Source: Argentina anserina
Lineage: Eukaryota; Streptophyta; Magnoliopsida; Rosales; Rosaceae
Reading direction: 5' to 3'
Assembly: GCF_933775445.1 (NCBI RefSeq)
Contig: NC_065877.1
Location: forward strand, 33,294,001-33,358,000
Length of the DNA: 64,000 bases
The notes beneath the pieces were generated by a model. The model saw only the letters and a list, made by a program, of their open reading frames with translations, had not been told where the DNA came from and made no database searches. This document shows, in pieces, positions 24,518 through 35,543 of the stretch (its first letter is position 1; each line of letters opens with the position of its first letter). The translations under genes and the position numbers were made by a program.

Positions 24518-25607
24518 TTGCCTAAAAGGCTAAAACCAGTTAAGCGTAAGGTTGAATATGGTGATGGTGGTGTACAAGGTGGTGGAGATACAAGGTTTGA
24601 ATATAGACAATCTTATGTACGAGAAGGATTTGAGCAGTTTATTTGTGAAAGCAATTTTGATCATGTTACCCAAGATGAGGATCATGGATCTAGAGCACGT
24701 GGTCATGGTGCGCAACAACATAATAGGTGCGGGAGGAGGACAAGAGGATGTAATAACCTGAATTTTTTAGAAACTAAATGTCGAGTATTTTCAAAGTGTT
24801 AAACTTGTGAAATTAATTCAAGACGACAATTGGAGGTTTGCGACATTTCGAAACGAAAACGGAAACGTTCTCGGATCGTTTAATTAGAAAACGTAACGTT
24901 ACCGCAACGTATAGATCGACTTTTATTCCGTCGCTCGGTTGCGAAAACTTCCTTCACGAAAGTCGTAGAGCTCATCGATACGAATTCGTAGACACATCAT
25001 GCGTTCAAATCGGACGTCGGACGCGAACGTTATTAACGTCGGAAGTTTGTTTCCGATTTTGGAAATAGTATAAAAGGAAGAAGAGGAGATTAAAAATCAG
25101 AAAATCAGATTTTTCTAAAAATCAGCTCGGGTACTGTTCACCCGAGCTCGGGCACTGTTCACCCGACCCAAAAATCTTCTCCGACCGATTTCTCCACCAT
25201 CCGACGTCGCCTCGTGTCGTGCCACCTATCAAACTGACGGGCTCGACGAGCTCCATCTTTTGGGCTACGCCTTGCACTCCGGCGACAACCACACACGGTG
25301 TAGCAACCGCCGGAAGTTACTGCTGTGGCGGCGCCGCCTCCTCCGGCCACCATGGCTCGAGATTCTTGGGGGGTTTTGCTTGTCTCAGTCCCAGCAACAT
25401 TCCCACAAAAGGAATCGAGCCAAATCGAAGTGTAAGTACCCGAATCAAAATTTCAATTTCTAGGGTTTGTGAATAGTGCCGATTTCATGTTCTTCATTGT
25501 TTGGACTGTTTAGACTCGGATTTAGACCTTGGTGTCAACTAGGAAGTTGTTGGAAATGTTGTTTAGGTTGTGGTGGTGAAATTTGGTGATGATTGGTGGC
25601 GGGCGGT

Positions 25608-25832
25608 GAACAGTAACGCTGAATGAATAGTGACTGTGAATAGTAACTCCGCATGAATAGTAATCTGTAACAGTAACTGTGAATAGTGATCTGTAACAGT
25701 AAATGTGAACAGTGTCATGGTAAAACAGTAACTTTGAACAGTGTGATGGTAAAACAGTAAATGTGAACAGTGGTTTAGTAAAAACAGTGATTAGTAAACA
25801 TGAACAGTGTTCCGTGAACAATGTTTTATGAA
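25608..25832. repeat. Degenerate GAACAGTAA-type tandem repeats inside the LTR
   Basis: About a dozen spaced copies of AACAGTAA/GAATAGTGA/GAACAGTGT-like words occur with spacing of roughly 12-25 bp. A sparser version occurs in copy 1 (about 15980-16300). They may be regulatory repeats of the LTR or simple slippage products. Confidence 0.7.
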
Positions 25833-26443
25833 CAACATTTAGCTGTGCTGAACTCGTCACCTGATATTTTAAGTATCATTTTCTAAGCATTTATCGTGCT
25901 ATTAGGTGACTGACGAAACGAGTGAGGAAATTACTTTCAGGGTTGTGGAAGTTGCACGCAGGAAAGAAGGTGAGTAAAATCTCACATATTTACGAATCTA
26001 CCCTTACGGAGATTCAAGATTTTACAAGAGTTTTTAATATTGAATTACGACATGTATACGATATAGTGGATTATATATATATATATTGTATAAATGGTAA
26101 TAAGTACATATATATATAATTTGCTATATTATATACTGTTATAAATTCATTGGAATTTGTCATTTCGATGACGAGAATTAAATATTGAGCATGTAATTTA
26201 ATTTGTACAATATGAGGTGTGATTATTGTACGTGGTTTTAACATGGTGTTTGTTAAAACGTTTTGTCTTCGGACGTGTTTATGAAATATGACATGTATAT
26301 GATATAATGGATTATATATATTGTATAAATGGTAAATATATACATATATATATAGTTTGCTATATAATATACTGTTATGATTTTATCGTGATTTATGTCA
26401 TTTTGATGACGAGATTTATATATCGAGCATGTGATTTTGATTT

Positions 26444-26721
26444 GTACAATATGATGTGAGATTATTGTACGTGATTTTAACATGGAGATTGTTAAAATGT
26501 TGATTTGTCTTCGGACTTCATTTTTGGTACAATATGATGTGAGATTATTGTACGTGATTTTAACATGGAGATTGTTAAAATGTTGATTTGTCTTCGGACT
26601 TGATTTTTGGTACAATATGATGTGAGATTATTGTACGTGATTTTAACATTGAGATTGTTAAAATGTTGATTTGTCTTCGGACGTGATTTGGTACAATATG
26701 ATGTGAGATTATTGTACGTGT
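26444..26721. repeat. 83-bp tandem repeat, about 3.4 copies
   Basis: Units start at 26444, 26527, 26610 and 26691 with GTACAATATGATGTGAG, giving periods of 83, 83 and 81 bp; the last is cut short. Just upstream, about 230 bp (26050-26275) is also duplicated at 26283-26520. Copy 1 of the LTR has a single unit here, so the expansion is specific to copy 2. Confidence 0.88.
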
Positions 26722-28031
26722 TTGGCAAGTCGGAACCTAGCCTTTGGCCGGGCGAAAGTTACGATACAGTTAGAGCTCTAGTCTGTCTGCCTTAGTACTG
26801 CATGTGAGGTAACGGGTGGTTATCTGCTCATGGGTACTCAGATTGTTTTGGATGTTGGGTAGCGGGTGGCTATCCAATATCGGCGGTGTATTACGAGAGG
26901 GGTAACAGATGTGTACCAGCGTTCTTGGTACCCGTATTATAAATGCATTTGGGTAACCAGAAGGGTTACTTAATTTCTCATGAGCACTTCTTTTCATATT
27001 TCTTTGGGACAACCAGATGGCCGTCCATTGACTCATGAGTGCATTTATATTTGTTTGATTTGTGGATTTTCGTATATATATTAATATGCGAGTTATATTT
27101 TCATTTTACTCATACGAGCTGTAAAGCTTACCGGGTTTGTGTTTACAATCCCGGTGCACCAATTCGATGGTGTAGTGGATAACTCCGCAGGTGTGGATTA
27201 GCGGGAATTGACGGACCGCTCAGAGGACTTGAAGTTATTTATCTCCAGCCTGTGTGAGGATTTTGTGTGACTATCTTGTGAGTTTGTTGTGAGGATTACG
27301 CAATTCCATCTGTTATAATATTGCATTATAATTTGGGTTGTAATAATTGGTTCTTCTGAGTTGTATTGAGAACCCAGTAATGATCCGCTGGGCATTTTAA
27401 ATGATTTCGATTTCAGTGAAATTGTTTAGTGTTTAACGACTTTGGAATTTTGAGTTTTTAAGTTTGAAATTTTAGGGTCGCTACAGAGGAGCCATTAATG
27501 ATCAAAGTATTTCATCCGATGTTACTTCAGTTGCCTTAAGTTTTGATTTTATATTAATAGCGCACAGATCATAGTGGGACGCCAAACGAATTACATAAAG
27601 TCAAACTATCAATCTGGTTATCTTATTTACGGTTATGGTCAATTTAGAGAAGTATATGATCAATTATCGAGTTTGATTTATCTTTACTATCCATTTCTCG
27701 AAGAAATTGTCGATAACTCGAAAGAGATATATGACTATCATGTTAACTATTACAATTCGTACTATATGTCTCGTATGTCTTGGACAACGTATTGTAGTTA
27801 TGTTGACCAACATGTGTCTTTTCAAGCACCTAGAGCCTTTTTTCTGGTACTAGATAAAGTTAATTATTGTATATTTTATATGTAATTTAATAATAAATAA
27901 ATAAATAATTTCGAAACATGAACGATATATTTTTTCCAATATCCCCGATATATCTCTAATATATATCTCCCTTAAAAAAAACGATATATCTACCGATACC
28001 GATATTTTGAACCTTGGTTAAATGTGTATAT

Positions 28032-28044
28032 ATGTTTAAGAGGA
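28032..28044 (+). repeat. Left 13-bp target-site duplication of a retroposon
   Basis: ATGTTTAAGAGGA recurs exactly at 28885-28897. Confidence 0.85.
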
Positions 28045-28884
28045 GATTGACCAACACTAAAAACATTCAAAATGGGAGAGCTTCGTTCTTTTTGGAGCGA
28101 TCTCGATCTCGAGTGGCGGCGCTACCTTTCTCCTTGGCAGAGTGTTCGTGATGGCGACATGAGGTTTACTGCTAACCTCTTGGTTTGTGTTTGCGGCAAG
28201 GGGCTCCAGCTTAGGGGTTTATGTGTTCGCGTTGTGGTTTCGATGGCGGCTCAGGTTAAGACTGTGTAAGGCTTGCTCATCGGCAACTGTGGTGAAGGGA
28301 TATAGTGATCGGAGGTAGGCATCGCTAATCCAGTCTTCTTTTAGGTTTGGATGCAGCGCGGGCTTTGCATGGCTGCATACTCCTCACCTGGATGACATGT
28401 GTAGATCTCAGCCTCCAGATCAGGCAGTGGTGTTGCTACCTTGTTGTGGTGGTAGCGGTTTTTGTGGTGATGGCAGCACAAGGCTCTGGGCATCGGCGGC
28501 GTCGAGGGATCGAAGAGTGCATTTGGATCGAGCCTGGGTCTTTCGGATCTGGGCCGAGACTGAGACTTTGGGCATGAGTAGTGGGTCAGATCTGAGGAGG
28601 CATGATTTTTTTTGTTTTTTTAGTTTAGTTGGCTCATTGCTTTGTTTGAGGCTGAGGTTTTTTTTGTTCAAACTCTAGTTTGTTGTTAGTTTTTATTTTG
28701 TTTGTTGCCAAAACCATGTTTATCATAGTGTAGGTTTTTTTCCTTGCATAGTGTAGATCTATCATGTATATCACTATGATACATGTATCATGAACCCTTG
28801 TTTACCATTCAGTTAGTAGTTGATGGATATGTAATGACCTTCTTGGCTTGAAATTGCCCTCTACAAATAAATTCTTTAAAAAAA
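28045..28884 (+). mobile_element. Non-LTR retroposon copy ending in poly(A)
   Basis: This 840-bp insertion is bracketed by a perfect 13-bp direct repeat and ends in a short A-run after AAATAAATTCTTT, the hallmarks of target-primed reverse transcription. The GC-rich 5' half has open frames (for example 28072-28269) without recognisable reverse transcriptase or endonuclease domains. The 3' half is T-rich like plant LINE 3' UTRs. It could be a truncated LINE, a non-autonomous derivative or a retroposed transcript. Confidence 0.75.
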
Positions 28885-28897
28885 ATGTTTAAGAGGA
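28885..28897 (+). repeat. Right 13-bp target-site duplication of a retroposon
   Basis: Exact copy of 28032-28044, directly after the A-run. Confidence 0.85.
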
Positions 28898-29359
28898 TAA
28901 TTATCCCATAAATTTAGGTCACTTGAAAACTAGTTTATTTCCACTTGGGATGCTTCCATCTCAGAAGACATGACAAGGAAACATCAAATTTCTTCACCAA
29001 CTTATATAAAACTCAGTCTGTGAGTCTGCCGTTATCGTCGAAACTAATAATCTCTCCCCAGCTAGAGCTATTTCTTTTTCTGTTTTTTTTTTTTGGTTCA
29101 ATGGCCCCAACTTTCCGGGTAGTTGATTGCCCACGTAAATATTGAGGAAGATGACGATGACGTGTCTCTATCTATCTGTAGGAGGCTTTTAGCTAGAGGG
29201 GACTGATTTTGGATTTTGGAAAAACTTGATAAGCATGGAATTGGGAATCCTGCGTAATATGAGTTGGGACCGGTTGGGGCCCGTAGGCCGTTAGGTATAT
29301 TTCTTAATTGAATTTGGAGCTTAGCTTTGGACCACTCCAACTCTCCAAGAGCTGCCCTC

Positions 29360-29368
29360 TATTTATAT
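29360..29368 (+). promoter_or_regulatory. Probable TATA box of the DVL gene
   Basis: TATTTATAT lies 122 bp upstream of the small-peptide ATG, after a CT-rich stretch and before an A/C-rich leader, consistent with a plant core promoter. Confidence 0.55.
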
Positions 29369-29489
29369 GAAGCTCTTCTTCTTCTTTGCTCAACCTCACC
29401 ATTCAAACATACACAGCACCACTGCAGAAGTGTTTAAGTCAATCTCCTTCTTTACAGAAATCAGTAGAATTTTTGAAGCTCTTACAGGA

Positions 29490-29639
29490 ATGGCATCCGA
29501 GTCGTCGTCTTCCTCGTCAAATGGTAACAAGAGGTCGAAGGTTTCAAGCAGAGGGCTGGGAGGATATCTCAGGCAACAGAAAGGGAGGCTCTACATCATC
29601 AGAAGATGTGTGGTTATGCTTCTCTGCTGGCATGACTAG
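29490..29639 (+). CDS. DEVIL/ROTUNDIFOLIA-like (DVL/RTFL) small peptide
   Basis: This single exon encodes 49 residues. A variable Ser-rich N-terminus ([17 protein letters not shown]) is followed by the conserved RTF domain: [19 protein letters not shown], then [10 protein letters not shown] at the very C-terminus. That ending is diagnostic of the DVL/RTFL family. In Arabidopsis these small proteins associate with the plasma membrane. Overexpression restricts polar cell proliferation and gives short rounded organs and altered fruits. The frame stays open upstream to 29367, but the ATG at 29490 gives the family's normal length and sits about 120 bp after a TATA box. It is isolated, with repeats on both sides. 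Which numbered DVL it corresponds to cannot be decided. Confidence 0.93.
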   Translation: MASESSSSSSNGNKRSKVSSRGLGGYLRQQKGRLYIIRRCVVMLLCWHD

Positions 29640-29967
29640 TTCATGTACTGCAATTCTAGTTCTTCTTGAGGAGTCCCTAGCTTGAATCTCTCCTAGTGCC
29701 CAGTTGAAGGGTATAGTTAGCAAGCTTAGGGTTTAGTGCTTCCACAGAATCTCTTGTCTGTGCAGCAATGCAGGGATTCATTAATCGCCTAGCTAGATCT
29801 CGATCTTTATCTTTCTATCCATTCCACAGTATCCTAGTGTAAATATAAATGAGAAATTCTTAGTAGTGGTAGTCTTTCTTTGCAGAACCATGAATCATGG
29901 TTAAGATTTGTAGTTTTCTACAATTTGTTTTTGGATACAAAGTTTTCTACAATTGAAATTAAGTATT

Positions 29968-29970
<3 letters not shown>
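29640..29970. other. DVL 3' UTR and flank
   Basis: Non-coding sequence after the DVL stop, T-rich and plausible as 3' UTR; no other feature seen. Confidence 0.45.

Positions 29971-30016
<46 letters not shown>
29971..30016. repeat. (CT)n microsatellite, 46 bp
   Basis: Twenty-three uninterrupted CT units. Confidence 0.96.
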
Positions 30017-30018
<2 letters not shown>

Positions 30019-33000
30019 TAGTGCGAACATTTGACCAGGTTTCACTGAAACTATATAAATTTGACTTCATTTGATCAATTGGGTCATACATCTAATTAAT
30101 TGCATTTTTACGTAAATGGATGTGTACCATCAAAATAAATTGTAAAAGCAGGTGATAATAATTATAGCTCAATGATTGGCGGTTAGTTTCAAGTTTAAGG
30201 CAATGGCTTTTTTCTGTGAGAGAGTCGTGTACTCAAATCACATATACCGGCCGAAACTAACAGACATTTAAGACTTGTAATTATATAACATCAACAACAC
30301 ATGATAATTAAGCACAGTCGTAGACTCGTAGTACAATATTGATCAGGGTACGTACATGCTGAATAATTAAGCAGAGCATTATCTTGTTGGATTGCACTTG
30401 AGGCCGAAAGTATTAAAGGTCTAGAAGTCGTAGTACGTATATCCTGGACGAGCAGAGCTCAATCCTTTTCTCAGCTATTGGATTATACATGATGAGGAGA
30501 AATATCGAAGCTCGAGAACTTGACTCGTAGTTCATTCCATATAAGCATCATGCAGCTCATGCTAGCTGCAGTTCACATTTAACATTTGCTTGATGAGATG
30601 ATAGATTTTGTATATTCTGTAACCTTTAGCTAGCTATTTTTGTTTATGGTGTTGTCAACTCATCTTTAAAATGCATGTGAAGAAAAAGCCTGGGTGGAAT
30701 CACATGCGGATCGTACCTGATTGATTGGACAAATTTGAATTCTTCCTCTATCACCTGGATTCAGCTTCGGTCCTAAACAAATGATCAATTAATTAACCTC
30801 ATACTGTCTCCTTTACCAGCTAATTTATTCAGAAATCCAAAAGAGATTTTTTTTTTAGTTCTGATTAAGGGTAAATTGTATCGATCCCAAATGAATGAAT
30901 GCAGTAGCATGGTTTATATAGCTCGGGCATTGCTGAGAATGCCACGAGAACTCGTGCACGTATAGATAGGCTTATATGTATGCATGATTAATTAACAGCA
31001 TACAACAGTTACCCAACCTGTTGTAGATAGTCACTGAAAGCATCGAACGGCTGGCCCTTTTTATAGCATCGATCATGCATGCTCTGATTAATTACCATGC
31101 ATAATCGATCGGGAGCAACACAATGTACGTAGTAGAAAAGAGAATGTACCAACCTGAAAAACAAAGGGCAAAACGCGAAAATTTATTTACACTGAGACTC
31201 TGAGCAGGTCTCCAATTATTTACCCTTTACTCGTGCAATGTTGTAAGAGTAGTCTTATAGATAAGTCGTGGTCCAACAGTGTTTTCTTCATACGAAACAG
31301 TAGTGGTTTGGTCCTTTTGCCCAGAAGCAAGGGCGTCGGTCAAGATTTTAATTTTTGATCCACTGGTGGTGGCCACTCGTCTTTCGGATTCGGAAGGTGG
31401 CCAATAGGACTCTGCCATTTCAGCGATTGACGGAAGGCGACAAAGTTGGATTGGTCAAATTGGCAGCTTTAACCACGCCCACGTGCACCTCCTAGTCCAC
31501 AAGCCCTACCTCTGTCTCCTCCACATAACGCTGTCTGTTTCATATTCCGATCGACCTGAGCCAGTTTGAGTTTGCGTTTTCATCACCTACGCGTGTGTAT
31601 AATGATTTCGACTACCTACCGAATTCTACAAAATGGTTATCGGGTAGAAAATTAGTGTCTAAATATCGTGTAATGGCCTATAGTAGTTGTGTTAAGGTCC
31701 CGGAGCTGGCTGGCCCCGATGATAAGGGCAAATAGGCAACAGAGATCTTCAATGCTTTTAACTCAACGTACCTTGGCATAACGTTTTCATGCTTGGTTTT
31801 GAGTCTGCTAGGTGTCGCTATTGAGATCGTAGTCAAATAGCTAGATTTCGAAGAAACCAAGTATGAGAGCTTTGCTTAATTGCTTGGGGTTTTATAAGCG
31901 TGTTAACAATAAATGTATTTGTTTTTGTATTTATAGCGTTCTATCGATAATATAGGTAGACGGCGGTATGTTGATGTAAGATACATTCTACATTGCAAAT
32001 TGATAATTTTTGAAAAAAAAAATGTATATCGTGAGATTACGCATTTTTTTTTCATTAATAGACGAGTTTATGATGGTTCATTTTGTTTTCTCTGAACAAA
32101 GGTCTGAAAAGAGGCTCTCGTACTCTCCAACATTCTTGGTGCCACCATGGTTTCAGCTAGCCTTGGCTTGATACTTTGATAGTGAACAAACATTTTTCCA
32201 ATTAGGAATCCATGATATTGATATTGTGCTTTCAAATCCCCCAACTTACAATATTGCATTGAAGAACAAGAAAATAAAACGAATATACTTTCTTCGATTT
32301 TTTTTGTTCACTTGAAAAGGATGTGAAACTCAAGTTAACCATTATGAGAATGTGAACAATAAATATAACAGTGTCAACAAACTTTTGGATAATGAAAGAA
32401 ATGCGGATGCATGCTTTGCATAGAAACAAGCCCAATGAGTACTGAAAAAGAACGTATGCCAACAAAATGCTCGACTTTGGTCCTGCTACTGATTTCGATC
32501 TGAAGTCCACAAGAACGTACTATAATTACATCTAGCGTTTAGTACAGTTAAACTACATCTAAAGACTAGAAAGCTAATGATAATCAAGCATTCAAGCCAA
32601 TAGGCACACCAATTTTCTCATCAAGATTGAAAGTTGGAGAGATCATTCGACTACAATTAGCTAGATACATTAGTATATATATGATGTTCTAACGAAGTAA
32701 GTAAGGCAGCAATCAACCTCAGATGATCGAGGACAACTAATTAATTGTAGGCATGCATGCATGATGCATTAGTAGTAATCACCACAAAGAGGCCTGGCCC
32801 AAGAACCCTTTGAAGATGAACAATGAGAGGCCTTCGGCATACTGACTAACTGACATATTCAGAAATGAGTTTCCTGATAAGATCATTGCATAGTGCATAC
32901 TATGTTGTCAATCAATTAAGATTTAAGAAATGATTTTCTGGGCTGTAGAGCTTTCCTTTAAAACTGTATTCTTCACCTTTTTCGATCATACATATCTAGC

Positions 33001-33140
33001 ATAAACCTCGATAATCTTGTTTCTTGATTAATTGTACAAACATCTTTACTTATAATTAAGATAATGCGCTATACATAAAGTTAGATGTTCTATCGATTTA
33101 GAAACAACAATCTCACCAACTACGTACAGAGAAACAAACA
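30017..33140. other. Intergenic, nothing recognised
   Basis: No family-bearing frame in 3.1 kb. It contains many GATC/CATGCATG/TTAATTAA words common in plant intergenic DNA. Confidence 0.4.
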
Positions 33141-33486
33141 TAGACATATATATACACACGTTCTTGGCTACGGACGTCCACACGGTGCAGATTCGCTGTT
33201 TCCGTCAACGGCATGCCGCAACGGCGGAGCGGACCACGACAGCCACACTTTCCACCTCCTGGTGATCCCGTATGTGCCAACCGGAACTCCATCGGCAACC
33301 CACGATGGTCGGAATCTGTAAAATTCAAGTTTCTTGGCAAATTTCGGTGATTGATCAATTTCGGCTGACATGGATCACCGATGGAGCTCCGGCCGATAGA
33401 GATGAGACTGCCGGGAGGTGGGGAGTGTGGCTGTCATGGTCCGCCCTGCCGTCGCTGGAAACAACGAATTCACACCTGAGAATTCT

Positions 33487-33510
<24 letters not shown>
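33141..33510. repeat. GC-rich foldback element with about 160-bp arms
   Basis: Left arm (about 33150-33325) and right arm (about 33335-33500) are imperfect inverted copies. For example, GCGGACCACGACAGCCACAC on the left pairs with GTGTGGCTGTCATGGTCCGC on the right, and ATTCGCTGTTTCCG pairs with the reverse complement of GGAAACAACGAAT. The arms meet at an AAATTTCGGTGATTGATC-type centre, so the transcript would fold into one long hairpin. It is flanked on both sides by TA-rich/CACAC sequence. It has no coding capacity and is related to the diverged pieces at 14535-15083 and 17570-17935. Confidence 0.78.

Positions 33511-33536
<26 letters not shown>
33487..33536. repeat. (TG)n(TA)n microsatellite
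   Basis: A short TG run passes into about 38 bp of TA, abutting the right arm of the foldback element. Confidence 0.93.
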
Positions 33537-33537
<1 letters not shown>

Positions 33538-33679
33538 TCTTGTAATTGAATAATATGAGTGTTCTTGAATTAATGTCATTTGAGTTTCTTTTCGATCCTG
33601 ATAGAGACATAAAGTTCTTGATTGATATGCCTCAGTTCTTGAATTAATTACATGACCAAACTTGTCACTACTAGAAAAA

Positions 33680-33990
33680 TATTCTTAGGTCACGAAATAA
33701 AAAACATTCGTCACCTAAGACAATACTAAGATGACGAAAAATAATTAGTCACCTAAGTAAAATATTTCATCATCTAAGTCAATAAGGGTGACGAATTGCT
33801 GTTTCGTCAGCCAATTCGTCATCTAAAATGAGTGCTAAGCTGACGAAAAGTTGTTTCGTCATCTAAGTTATATCTAAGCTGACGAATTACTTTTTTCGTC
33901 GCCATAGTGTTGTACTTGTTAGGTGACGAGATCAAACTTCGTGGGTATAGTGTTTTCGCTTAGGTGACGAAAAAAATATTGTGTCCTATG
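33680..33990. repeat. Left subterminal repeats of the CACTA element
   Basis: Roughly a dozen copies of TTAGGTGACGAA-like words (TGACGAA, TTCGTCA, TCACCTAAG) occur in both orientations. In En/Spm such arrays are bound by the TNPA-type protein. Confidence 0.88.
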
Positions 33991-33999
33991 TAGTCACTT

Positions 34000-35540
34000 A
34001 AATAAATAAATAAATAAAAATACCAATGATAATAAACTAATATTCGATTGATCCCCTAACGTTACCGAATTGGGATGAATTTTTTACCATGCTCACATTT
34101 AACTATAATAATCACATCAGACGGTCGATATTTTTGATTTTGTGAATTTTAGCGGTAAACACCACAACGTGCGTACTAATGTTATATATCTTATTTAATA
34201 GGTTATATGCAATTACACAACTTTGTGAACCAACTATACTTAGAAAATAAAATTTGTAAAAACCTTGTGAAATAAGATGTGACCGGTACAGTAAAATACA
34301 GTTGTGGTTGAAAAATCACATATTTCCGATAACGTTTGGACCTCGAAAGAACCAGTCAACCCTATTTATGCATTTGGTTCGTCCCACACATTGGGGATGC
34401 TCTTCAATTTTCTGTTGCACGTAGTGTACAGTGGCATTCAGAATCCTATGCATCCTAAGATCTAGTCTTTCTTTCCCTAGAACCAATATCAACATGTCTG
34501 CCGCCCCACAAGCAGTTGCTAACAATTTCTATCTTTTCAAAAAAGGCAATGAATAATGAAGCACAATTTCTATTACAAAGATATTATAGTTAAACATCAA
34601 AAATTAAGTATCAGTACTAAGTCTCTTCCTCCCCACAGCTGCAAGCCTTCTTTGATATGGATGACATCAATACTCACATAAGTCACATAAGCACTAAGAC
34701 TGAAACAAAGTATAGACAAGCAACAACATAAGAGAAGCCACATATTATAAAATGTAGATAGCAACAAAGATCACCTCATAAGCACCTACCATTTTTCGTT
34801 TACATAGCAATGAACACACATAGATCTCATTATATAAACAATTGAGCAAAACCTAGTTTTGATTGAATCAGATGCCAACAGAATCGTAAACTTTATCACA
34901 CAAACCCAGAACAAACTAATCTCAAATATTCATCAGATTCAAAGAAATTTGAAACTGAAATAGATAAAGAACTAACCTTAATGCAAATTTTCCAAGCACC
35001 TTGCTTGTCTTCAATCTTCAATTACGAACCAAGAATCGTAATGAGGCGAGGGTGATGAAACGTCAAATGGAGAAATTGTGTGTTTGTAATGAGAAGCTGC
35101 TCTGCCTATAATTGATGACAAGGGTTTGTGGCAAGTGAGTGTAATTGATTTGAGGAAGTGAGAAAGTGAAGATAGAAATCGGTATTTTTAAACTTTCACT
35201 AAAGCACAGTAAATAGCGCCACAGTAATCTTCAACGCTTCTGCTTCTAAAAGGAGGGGTGAGACAGTTTCGGCTTTTAGATGAGAAAAACCATTGCTTTT
35301 GGAAGCCGCTAACAAGAAGTTGGATTACCAAATGCAATAGAAGGCTTAGCTTATAATCACCGTACCCAATAAGTACTAGCAAACACAGCCTATATTTGTG
35401 TAATATGATTTTTTTTATGATCTACATTTTTAAAAATTTCAGAAAATAATATCTAAATAAAAAATTTACAATTTTAAAAAACTTATATTCGTAAAAATAG
35501 AATTCTTAAGAAAATTTCATCAAATAAGATTACTCCGCTT
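34000..35540. other. CACTA interior, left of the captured gene
   Basis: AT-rich, largely uncharacterised. A minus-strand frame at 34316-34525 encodes 69 residues (TACGAADMLILVLGKERLDL...) that I cannot assign; it might be another captured fragment. Around 35190-35390 the sequence looks MITE-like and ends in a GGCTGTGTTTG-type word on the minus strand, but no matching end was found. Confidence 0.4.
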
Positions 35541-35543
35541 CCT

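Larger units (their letters stand above)
24749..27485 (+). mobile_element. Solo LTR, copy 2, with perfect 5-bp target duplication
   Basis: The 2737-bp sequence begins TGTAATAACCTGAATTTT and ends GGGTCGCTACA. It is flanked on both sides by GAGGA (24744-24748 and 27486-27490), a perfect 5-bp LTR-element duplication. It is the same family as 15084-17569. It is about 250 bp longer because of a segmental duplication and an 83-bp tandem array. No internal retrotransposon sequence remains. The perfect duplication suggests it is younger than copy 1. Confidence 0.9.
24518..27885 (+). pseudogene. Decayed coding remnant split by a solo LTR
   Basis: An open frame runs from 24518 to the LTR insertion at 24749 (about 77 residues, rich in Gly, Arg and acidic residues). 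Beyond the LTR, 27574-27885 encodes about 100 residues that are strikingly Tyr-rich (YLIYGYGQFREVYDQ, YDYHVNYYNSYYMSRMSW). The two parts look like one former gene, but stop codons and a frame change separate them even after the LTR is removed. The Tyr-rich tail is reminiscent of C-termini of plant hAT-like transposases, a weak impression only. CGATATATC/ACCGATACCGATATT motifs at 27915-28018, ending GAACCTTGGTT, may be the downstream terminus of that transposon. Confidence 0.4.

Noticed and set aside
31227..31418. 63-residue minus-strand ORF MAESYWPPSE...
   Set aside because: Balanced composition but no family, no promoter or splice context seen.
34316..34525. Minus-strand ORF inside the CACTA element as a second captured gene
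   Set aside because: Possible, but only 69 residues with no recognised family; kept as a note in the interior annotation.
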